Origin: Prevotella sp. | GTDB taxonomy: Bacteria; Bacteroidota; Bacteroidia; Bacteroidales; Bacteroidaceae | Length of the DNA: 64,000 nucleotides | Reading direction: 5' to 3' | Assembly: GCA_017618275.1 (NCBI GenBank) | Contig: JAFZUS010000028.1 | Location: 1-64,000 of the forward strand | The notes under the pieces: model-generated | Databases searched by the model: none | Seen by the model: only the letters and a program-made list of their open reading frames with translations | Told to the model about the DNA's origin: nothing | Shown here: piece by piece, positions 29,571 through 41,500 of the stretch | Layout: each line of letters opens with the position of its first letter | Numbering within the stretch: the stretch's first letter is position 1 | Program-made: the position numbers and the translations under genes

Positions 29571-32500
29571 ATGGCATATATGACTAGATACAGACTGATA
29601 TATACTTTGTTGCTGACAGCCTTGCTGGCTGGCGGAAGCATCACTTCGATGGCGCAGACCACTGGCGTCAGAGTCAAGGGCAACGTCTATGGTGGCGGCA
29701 ACCTGGCTGATGTGAAGACCAATACCGCAGTGAACATGAGCACCGGTACGGTAGAAAAAAACGTGTTCGGTGGCGGCAAGGGCAAGGCCGACAATTTTAC
29801 ATGCGATAAAGCCATGGTGGGAATTGGAATTAATGATGATGGCGTAACATTAGTTTCAGGCACAGGTGAAAATGCAATTTACACTCTTAAAGATGGTGGA
29901 ACGACCGTCACCATCACTAATGGTAGGGTGAAAGGTGATGTCTATGGTGGCGGCGAGATAGGCCGCGTGGAACGAAATACTATAGTGACGATAGGAGAAG
30001 AAGGGAATACGACTTTGACACCTATCGTCGAAGGTCACGTGTTCGGTGCCGGCAAAGGCTTAGAGACACATGGATATTCTGCTTTGGTACGCGGTAACGC
30101 AACAGTCACTATTCAGGGCCAGGCCGAGGTATGGCAGAACGTCCATGGCGGAGGCGAGAAGGCTTCAGTAGGCAGGTATTATGTTGCTCAAACGCAACCA
30201 GACGCAGATGCATATCATGTTCGTATAGGAATGCCGTGTTATTTGAAAGCCGGCGGTAAATGTACTGTCAATATTCTGGATGGTGCTACAATCGGAAAAG
30301 AAGTCAACACAGGTGATGTCTATGGTGCAGGTCAGGGAATCAAGCCAGATTATAGGGAAACTGATGATGCGGTTACTGGTAAGAAAAGATCAAAACGTAT
30401 GATGCCCCATGTTGAGTATGCTTCAGGAATTGGTCATAATCCAGATGATGAAGGAACGACTTGGGATTATTATGTTGATGATGAAGGGCACCAAGATACC
30501 AGATATGTCTGGGAGTATTTTACTGGTTCTACTGGTCCAAATGATTACCTTCTGTTTGTTGAGACGCTGGCTCGAGCCTCTGAGACCGATGTTGTCATTG
30601 GCGGAAAAAGGGTTGACGCAAGCACTATCACAACTTCTTCCGGGTCTCCAACCGTCAAGGGTACTGTCTATGGCGGCAGCGAGAGTGGTTTTGTGTATTA
30701 TGGCACTTTAGTAAATATCCCGAATGGCACTGTTAAAGGTGATGCCTTTGGCGGTGGAAAAGGACTTGACTCATATTCAGAAGCCGGTCGAGTAAGGAGG
30801 AATACCAACCTCACTGTCAATGGTGGCACTGTTGAGGGCAATGTCTATGGCGGCGGAAGTTTGGGTGATGTGGGTTATATCACGAAGAATTTCACCAACT
30901 ATAACCATACATGGAAACAGAACAATGGCGAAACACCCAACGCCTCTCACAATAACAGCCCCTCTGCACCTGCTACAAACACAGGAGTATGTAATGTCAC
31001 GATTTCTAATGGTAGTACGATAGGTATCAATGGAACTGTTTCATCTGAGCATGGCAATGTATTCGGAGCGGGCAAGGGTAAGGATGATACCTGGTGGTGT
31101 GAGAAAGCCATGGTGTTCGCAACGAATGTAAATGTCAGTGGTGCCAGCACGAAAGTGTATGGTAGCGTCTTCGGCGGCGGAGAGATCGGCCGCGTGGAAG
31201 ATGATGCGAAGGTGACGATAGGAACCTCAGGAGGATCAGATGCTCCCAACATCACTGGCAGCGTGTTTGGTGCCGGCAAGGGCTTAGCGACGCACGGCTA
31301 CTCAGCACTGTTGCGTGGCAACACAGAAGTCACTGTTCAGGGCGGCGCAACGGTTGGACACAGTGTCTATGGTGGCGGTGAAATCGCTACGGTGGGCAGA
31401 TATGTAGTTGTCAATGGCGTACCGACCGAGCCGGACGGCGGAGGAGATTGTACTGTCACTATTAAGGACAATGCCGAAATCGCAGAAGACGTGTTTGGTG
31501 CAGGTCAGGGAGTGGATCCAACTACTTATAGAGCTTCTGGTGAGGATAGATCCAAACGTATGATGGTCTATGATTCGGGACGCGATTATGCTGGTGGCCC
31601 TTATGAATGGGAATATATTACAACTTATGGCACATCCTATGACGGACCCAAATATGTTTGGGAGTATTTCACAGAGGCCCAATATCGTACGTTCCTTGAA
31701 ACACTTGCTTTAGCCAGCGATACCGAAGTTGAAATCGGTGGAACGTCAGGCAAAACGACCAAGGTCAATGGCTCCGTCTATGGCGGTAGCGAGAGCGGTT
31801 TCCTGCAGCGCCATACTCAGGTGACAATTAAGGACTACTGCGAGATTGGTACGACAAGTGGCACGACAGGCGGTAACGTATTTGGCGGTGGAAAAGGTCT
31901 TGCGGGATATGATGCAGGAGGTCGAGTGAGTGGATATACCGATGTCACTATCAGTGGCGGTACCATGTATGGTTCTGTCTATGGCGGTGGCGAGAATGGT
32001 ATCGTCAAAGGTGGTGTGAAGGTCAATATGAATGGTGGTACGGTCAACAAAGATGTCTATGGCGGCGGTGCCTTGGCCGACACGAACACAGGCAACGGAA
32101 GCGACTACATCGCGGTTCCCGAAATTCCAAGTAATCCTAAAAATGCTGGCCTTTATGAGAAAACATACGTATCAGCAGGCTCAGGTACGGCTGTTGCTGG
32201 TACGACGTATTATGAATACAAGGATGGTAAGCATGTAGTTAAATCTGTAGCAGTGGGAGATCCATTAACCGATCTTTATGTAGTAGAATATACATCGACT
32301 ACCAACGAAACAGTTGTTGCAAACAAAGCATATTATACTCAAACCCACCCAACTACCGTCAACCTGCTTGGCGGCACTATCAAGGGTGATGCCTACGGCG
32401 GTGGACTGGGACAGAAGACGGGATTCTATAATTCTCAGAATCAAATTGCCGGGAGTGACATCCCTGCTGTGGTGAATGGTGACATCTATGTGAATCTTGG

Positions 32501-35500
32501 CAGTAATGGCAGTTCAACAGCAACTTCCTTCTATACCATTTACGATAATGCTGGCACAACCGATAAACCGATACAGGTGATTAAGAGCGGCCGCATATTC
32601 GGTTGCAACAACCTGTTGGGCTCACCTCAGGGCGATGTGACGGTGACGGTCTGGAGAACCGTTGCTGGCAATGGTGGTACTAAAGTGAGGACAACTGCAG
32701 CAGCAAAAGCGAGCAATAAAACAATAAAAGAAAACTATCCGGATGATTATGAAAGTCATGGGTATGTAACTCCAACCTATGAAGTTGCTGCAGTCTATGG
32801 CGGTGGTAACTTGGCTCCATACGAGACAGTTGGCAAGAAAACTCACGTCATCATCAATGGATGTGATTTAACCAGCATTGAGACTGTCTATGGCGGTGGT
32901 AATGCCGCTGCCGTTCCTGAGACGGCTGTAGATGTCAATAGTTGCTATGAAATAGGTAGTTTATTCGGTGGCGGAAACGGTAAGGACAAATATAAAAAAG
33001 GAAATACCTGGACGACGAACCTTGGTGCAAATGTTAATGGAAACGCCAACACCCTAATCTATGGCGGTACCGTGCATGAGGCATATGGTGGCAGTAACGA
33101 GAAGGGAACGATCACTGGAAATGTCACTATTGACATTGCAGATAGTGGTCTTGACCCGGACGACCCCAACTACTGTGAACAGAACGTTGAGAAATTAGTC
33201 GGTGCCGGAAAGAATGCTGATGTCAATGGTGACCTGAAGATCATCATGGGTTGTAAACCAGAGACGAAAATCCCTCTTGTATACGGTGGTGCCGACAATG
33301 CCAACGTGAATGGCAATGTGGAACTGACCATCACCAGCGGTAACTTCGGCAAGGTGTTCGGTGGCAACAACGACGGTGGCAGCATCAAGGGTCACATCTT
33401 CCTGAATATTGAGGAAACAACCTGTATTCCTATCAATATAGACCATCTCTATCTCTGCGGCAACAATGCTGCCTATTCGCAATATGGGTATTATGTGAAG
33501 ACAACACAAACCGAAGCTGGCACGGGTATAGGTGATCCCGATAATGAGATAGCTGAACTAACGGATGCTGGTAAGATCCAATTGGTTCCAAGGGAATCAG
33601 CAGATGATACCCATAAGGCTGTGAAGAAATATGAATATGATGAGTCTGGCGGAGTGTCATGGGAGGTCTATTCGGGAGACGAAGGAGACAAATGTGAATA
33701 CCCTGCGCCTAATTTGAACGTCATCTCCTGTACCAGCATCGGTGAGGTGTTTGGTGGAGGCTATGGTGAGGATGCTACAGTATACGGCAACCCAAAGGTG
33801 AACATCAACATGATTCCGGGTGCTCATGCCGATGAAATTGACCGCAATGGAGTAACAGGTAATAACCATGCCTTAGGAGCAATTGGCGCTGTATATGGCG
33901 GCGGTGATGCTGCTGCTGTCCATGGTAACACCACGGTAAATGTTGGTACGGCCACAACGGTTGATGTGTATGAGTTTGCTCAAGTGAGTGGTGAATGGAA
34001 ATTGCAATATGGTACTGATGGGGTTACTCCCAAAATGCATACGGAAAATGTCGAGGGTGCCTATATCACTGGCAACCTTTATGGCGGCGGTAAATTGGCT
34101 GATGTCACAGGTAATACGTACGTGAATGTCTGTGCAGAACAAGTTGCAGTTCTAGACGCAAATGACGAACCTACTGGAGAATACACCTACAATATCGTCA
34201 ATATTACGGGTACAGATTATCAAGGTGTAATCATTGGCGGTAACGTGTATGGCGGCGGCGAGGGTTATGCAAAGATGGAAGCCGGAACAGCCGGAGAAGC
34301 ATTCTTGTGCGCGAAAGCCATGATTGGCGTTGACGGTGAAGGTATAGCTCATCCTAATGGCGGAACGAATGTCGTTATTGCTAACGGTACCGTGGCAGGC
34401 AACGTCTATGGTGGCGGTAAGGTAGGCCGCGTTGAAAAGAACACGAAGGTGACGATTGGAATAGGAGAAGGTACAGGAACCAGTGAGGCCGCGAGTACAC
34501 CTGTTATCGAGGGCAACGTGTTCGGTGCCGGTGCCGGTGTCGACACACATGGCTACTCTGCTCTGGTACGTGGCACAAGTACGGTCCTCGTAGAAGGTGA
34601 TGCCAAGGTTCTGGGTAGCGTCTATGGCGGTGGCGAAAAGGCTTCGGTGGGCAGATATAAAGTTGTAGATGGTCTGCCTCAGGCATTGAATAATGCTTCA
34701 GCCCCCACCAGTGGATATTGCTACGTCACCATTCGGGGCTATGCCGAGATTGGTCCCGACGATATGGAAATGACAAAGGATGGTGGCCCCTCAGATGCAG
34801 GTCACGTCTTTGGTGCCTGCCAGGGAGTCCTGCCATACGATGGGGTTAATGACGGCGTACAGCCCTTCCACATGAATGGCCAACAAGTCCTGGATGCAAA
34901 TGGCAAGTGGGATGGCAAATCATGGGAAGATGAGGAGAAAAAATATCCTGTATATAATGCCAATGCAGTTTTAGATGCAGGTTACGCTAAGTTTATCAAG
35001 TCGTTGGCCTTAGCCACCCAGACTGAAGTAACCATCAGTGGAAATCCCTTCATCAAAGGTTCCGTCTACGGTGGCAGCGAGAATGGTTATGTACAGTATG
35101 ATACCCATGTAACGATATCGGGCGGTCAAATTGGTAACGGCTATGTACAGATGAAAGATGACGGAACAAATCTGGATACCAAACGTAGCGTTAATCGTCG
35201 CTATACTGCTAAAGAGTGGGCAGATGGACGTTTGTTCGCTGAAAGTGATCCTGACTATACTGCTGGTACAGATACAGAGTTGGAAGGTTTAGTTTCTCCA
35301 GATGCTTCTACTCACTATTATACCTCTTCTTTGCCAGAATGTGCAAGTTGGCCGTATGGAGAAAACATAGGTACGGCTGAAAGCCCACAGATGATTTATG
35401 CTCCTTACGACAAATTTGCTCAGACAACATCAGGGAATGAGGAAAAATATGAGGGTGGAAGCACTACTCACGGTGGTCGTCGTATGGGTTCCGACGGTCA

Positions 35501-38500
35501 TACTTTCTACGGCAACGTGTTTGGCGGCGGCTCGGGCTACTATCCTTACAAGCCGGGCAGATGGTTTGAGGATGCTGGTGCCGTCTATGGCAATACTTAC
35601 CTGACGATTACCGGCGGACACATCCTGACCAGTGTGTACGGCGGTAATGAGATGACTGATGTGGGTAAATATGATGCCAACGACAACCTCAAACTCGTCT
35701 CAGGAGGTACCTGTTATGTCACTATGATAGGTGGCACTATCGGTGTGCCACGCACGTTGGGGCAGATTCAGGCTCACCCCGTCACTTGCTACCTCTTCGG
35801 AGCTGGAAAGGGTGACCAACGTGTCTTCTTCAACAAGTCGACCAATGTGGGTAATGCTGTCATTCATATCTCTGATGATGCCAGAATCTACGGCTCCGTC
35901 CTTGGCGGTGGTGAGGATGGTCACGTCATGAAGGATGTGACACTGAACATCGGTGGCACCGTACTACCAACAGCAGTCTCAGGCAACTCAGCATTAACTT
36001 CTGTATTTACTGGTGTATCGCTGGTTGGCAGTAAGACCGTGGATGAAGTAAATTATCCGTACATCGGCACCTGGGGCACCTCCTACGTCGATGGTAACGT
36101 GTTTGGCGGAGGGCGTGGCTTCGGTGGTGACGCTTATACTGCTGGTAATGTGGCGGGCAGTGTCACGATGAAAATCATGGGCGGTTCAATTCTCGGTTCC
36201 GTCTATGGTGGTGGACGACTTGGTTCTGTGGGTTATGGTCTCTTCGACGCAAAGACGACATCAGGTGCTGATATGCCGGGCTATGGCGAGATGCGCCCCG
36301 ACAATACGACTGAGAGTTATAGCGGTAGTAGCGGTTCTTTGGCCAATTTCAAACGCGGCTATGTTGACATAGAAATCAGTGGCGGTACCATTGGTAATGA
36401 CCATGAATACCTCTATGTTGCTCCTAACACCAGTGCTGCTGATTTGGCAACTTTGAAGACAAACAATTACATGCCCAACACCGAGTTTGAACTTGTCAAA
36501 GATGCCAATAATAATGATGTCTACCGTCTGAAGCATACCAAAGGTGGCAATGTCTTTGCAGGAGGTATGGGACGCCGCTTACAGTTGGATAACTCAACCC
36601 CAATCTCTAGTATTGACTGGATGAAGTTGGGTAATGTCAAGCAGACCAAGTTGAAGATAACTGGTGGTACTATCAAGAGCAATGTCTATGGTGGCGGTGA
36701 ACTTGGAGCCGTGACACATGCCAATGGAAGTACCACTGAGGGTGGTAAAACTGAAATTGAGATTAGTGGTACGGCAATCATTGGATCAGAGGTCAAGGAA
36801 ACTGTCACAATTCCCGCTACGGACACTACCCCTGCTTCTACACAAAACATCGTCCGCTATACCTTCGGTAGCGTCTATGGCGCTGGTATGGGTAGTGAGG
36901 ACGACACATCCACTGAAGAGAAGATTGGTGGTCGCGTGGAAGGCAGCACCAAGATATCCATGTCGGGCGGTACAGTGAATGCCAGTGTCTATGGCGGTGG
37001 TGAGTTGGCCGTCGTGCAGGGTAGTCATACTATTAAGGACTACGAAGACAATACCAAGACTGTAAATGTAGGTACTGAAATTAACATCAGCGCAGGAACC
37101 ATTGGCTACGATCAGGACGGTTTCGGTGGTGCTACGATGGGTAATGTTTATGGTGCCGGTAAAGGTAGCCTCAATACGCCTAAGGCCGGTCTCATCATGA
37201 ACAACACCAGAATCAAAATCACTGGCTCGCCCACCATCTACCATAATATATATGGTGGCGGCGCGTATGCCTCGGTGGGTACCTTCACTTTCGATACGAA
37301 CGGACCAACCATAACCAATGAGACCACAGGCACTGGTAAGGCTGAGGTGATTATCGAAGGTGGTACCATTGGCATCAACGGCCATGAGAACGGTATGATC
37401 TTCGGCTCATCGCGAGGCGATGTGGCTAAGCCTGACGCATCAACCGAGAAAGACCCGAACAACAAGTTAGCGTGGGTACTCGACACCCATGTAGTCATTG
37501 GTACTAAAGATAGTAATACTGGACCACAGATTAGGGGGTCTGTCTACGGCAGTGGCGAGAACGGCCATGTGCTGAACAATACCACAGTCGACATTCATAG
37601 CGGCACCATCGGCATTGATAATGACACCCAAAAAGCATTTGACATCACCTCTAACGGCGTGACCTACAACGGTGCAGAATACCCCTCTCGCGGTAATGTC
37701 TACGGCGGTGGTTGCGGTACGGATACCTACTCTATCACGACTGACACAGGCGACGATGCCGGTACCAAATACTATTTCAACCCGACGGCTGGCATCGTGC
37801 GTGGCAATGCCACAATCAATATGGATGGCGGCAAAGTGGTGCGAGCCATCTATGGTGGCGGTGCCATGGGCTCGATAGGCAAGTATCACAGGAAAACTGC
37901 TACCACAACGAACCTTTATGTGCCAGAACCGATGGAAAGCTGTGAGCCAAACACTGGCTTATGCACTATCAACATCAGCCGCGGTCAAGTTGGTCCTGAC
38001 AATTTGAAGGCGAACCTCGATGCCGGCAATGTGTTTGGTGCTGGACGCGGTGAGATACACAACACTGTGGAGTATCCTAATCTCGAAAGACTCGTCTATA
38101 CCAACAACACCATTGTGAACGTCAGTGGCACAGCAGATGTCAAAGGTTCCGTCTATGGCGGTGGCGAGACAGGTAACGTGCTGAATAATACGGAAGTGAA
38201 TGTCTGTGCCCAGAAACAAACGAGTGGTACGACTGTTACGTATACGGCTACTTCAGGAACTCCTACCATCGGTGGTAATGTCTATGGAGGTGGCAAGGGT
38301 AGTGCCGACAACTTCAAGTGCGACAAAGCCATGGTGGGACTCGTTGACCAAGGCGTAGATGAAGACAACAATCTGCAACCTGGCGGAACGACTGTCAGAA
38401 TCTTTAACGGTACGGTAACAGGCAATGTCTATGGCGGCGGTGAGATTGCCCGTGTGGAAAGGAATACCGTAGTGGAGATAGGAGCAGCGACAGGAACCAC

Positions 38501-41500
38501 TGCGCCCACTATCCAAGGCAGCGTCTTCGCTGCCGGTGCAGGTTTGGAGACCCATGGCTACTCGGCATTGGTGCGCGGCACCAGTACCGTCACCGTCCAG
38601 GGCAGCGCCAAGGTAAAGAAGAATGTCTATGGCGGCGGAGAGAAGGCCTCAGTGGGAAGATATAAGGTGAAGATTGCTGATGGTAATCCTGATGATGCAC
38701 CTGACGACTTGCCTAATGGAATGCCGTATGGCTTGAAAGCCGGTGGAATAAGTTATGTCGTGATTCAAGGCAATGCAGAAATCGGAACAGCCAACGTCGC
38801 TACAACTGGTCACGTCTATGGTGCAGGTCAGGGTGTTGAGCCAGGTAATTATGATTTTGTTTCTGAAGACGATTATAGTGGAGAAGGAAAATATAAGATA
38901 GATGAGCATCAGCCCAAACGCATGATTGGCAATAATACTTGGGAGTATTTCGGTAGTGAGAGTGCTTACCATCAGTATCTTGAGACCTTGGCCATATCTG
39001 CTTCCACCGATGTAACCATCAATGGAACCAAAACCACGGGATACAATGTCATGGGCTCCGTATTCGGTGGCAGTGAGAGCGGTTTCGTGTATCAGAATAC
39101 AGACGTGAAGATTCAGGGTGGCACCGTTAAGGGTGACGCCTTTGGCGGTGGTCGTGGTCTCGCTTCTTTCGCAGAGGCTGGACGTGTGAGATGGAACACC
39201 AACCTCGCTGTCAGTGGCGGTACTGTCGAGGGCAATGTGTATGGCGGCGGTAACCTGGGTGATGTGGGTACCATCTACAAGCCTACTGGCTCTTACGATT
39301 ATATCTGGAGAAATACTGATGCCAATGGTAATAATATGGATGAAGACCATAACAATACCTCTGGTAATAACACTATCGTTGTTACAGATGAGAATCCCAA
39401 TACTAACACTGGCATTTGCACGGTTACCATCTCTGGTGGTACGATAGGTATTGATGATCCTTCCGACAAGACCAAGCATGGTAATGTGTTCGGAGCAGGT
39501 GAGGGCCTTGCCACCACTTTCTGGTGTGAGAAAGCCATAGCATTCGCCACGAATGTTAGCATCAGCGGTGCTTCCACAACTGTGAAAGGTAACGTTTATG
39601 GTGGTGGTGAGGTAGGCCGCATAGAAGATGATGTGAAAGTGATGGTAGGTACTGCGAGTGCATCAGATGCCCCCTCTATTACGGGTAGCGTCTTTGGTGG
39701 CGGTGCCGGTGTGGAGACTCACGGCTACTCGGCTCTGGTGCGTGGCAACACGAAAGTCAACGTTGAGGGCCGAGCCAGTGTAGGACATAGCGTCTATGGT
39801 GGCGGAGAGATTGCTTCGGTAGGCAAGTATGGCCTTGATAAAGATAAAATGCCGTCAATATTGAAAGGCGGCGGCTATTGCTATGTCACCGTCCAGGGCA
39901 ATGCCACCATCACAGATGACGTCTTTGGTGCCGGTGAGGGTGTCAAGTCTCATTTCGACAATTCTAATTCAGATCGTTCGAAGCGATCAAGACGTATGAC
40001 GGTCTATTCTAATTCTGATGATTTCCCTGATGGAAAACAATATCCTGCTTCAGGTTATACTTGGGAGTATTATGAAGATTATCCCGGTGGTTATGCAGGA
40101 CCGAAATTTGTATGGGATTATCTCCAGGATGGGCCCGCCTATTCAACGTATCTTGAGACGCTGGCCTTGGCCACACATCCCGAAGTGACCATCGACGGCA
40201 CTGCCTCTATCAGCGGCTCTGTCTTTGGCGGCGGCGAGTTGGGTCTTACCAAAGGCAGCGTCATCGTGAACATCCAAGGCGGTACGATAGCCGAAGATGT
40301 GTATGGCGGTGGCTCGCTGGCCGATACGAACACAACAACTAAAGCCGATCTCAACAATGATGGAACATTAGAAGATTACTCTCCCACCACAACGGTAAAA
40401 CTGAAGAGCGGCACCATTAACCGTAATGTTTATGGCGGCGGACTGGGACAGTTGGCGAAGGATGCCGTGGCTGAAGTTCTTTATACTGCTGAAGATGCAG
40501 AAGTAATTGCAGGAACTAAGCAAGAAGGTGATGTTAAGACTCCTGGAGTTGCAGCCCAGTCTGCCATTCCGGCCAAGGTCTATGGTGAAGTGCTGGTGGA
40601 ACTTAACAAACCAGTAACAACGACTCAGACTACAGGTGAGGGAGAGGGCGCTTCTTCCACTTCCACTACCACATACGGCGACTGTGTGGTGAAGGGTGCC
40701 ATCTTCGGCTGTAATAACCTGAACGGCAGCCCGCAGAAAGATGTCACCGTCCATGTGTATAAGACACAGGGATGGACGGAAGGTACTGGAGATAATGTAG
40801 TCAGCCATGATGTGTCGGCAGGAAAGAACAGTACCAATCCAACTAAGAATACTGGTGTCTACGAACTGACTGCCGTCTATGGCGGCGGCAATCTGGCTGC
40901 CTATTATCCTGATGGTGCCACGACCAGTTCTACAGCCAAGGCCAACGTCATCATCGACGGTTGTAAACTGACTAGTATCCGGAGCGTTTATGGCGGCGGT
41001 AATGCTGCGTCGGCACCGGCTACGGAGGTGACTGTGAACGGTACGTATGAGATTGGTGAGGTATTCGGTGGCGGTAACGGTAAGGACTCTTATCAGATAG
41101 ATGGTAAGACCTACGAGAACCCGGGTGCCAACGTCGGTTACAAGAGTTATGCATATCATACTTGGAATGCAACACCCGACCCTGGACAGTATGTCGTCTC
41201 AGAATATACCTCTTCCGACGGAGCAGGTAAAGATGCCTCTACCAAGGAAAAGCGTGAAGCCAACTATGCCTATGGCACGGGAAAGACCCAGGTGAATATC
41301 TACGGCGGTACGGTTCATTCCATCTACGGTGGATCGAATTCTAAGGGTAATGTGCGTGTGGCATCTGTGGCACTGCTCGATGGTGAGGCAGTAGCAGAAG
41401 GCGATGATGATTATTGTCCCTTTGATGTCGATGAGGCCTACGGTGGTGGTAAGAATGCCGACATGGACGGTACGGCCACATTGATCATGTCTTGTATTAA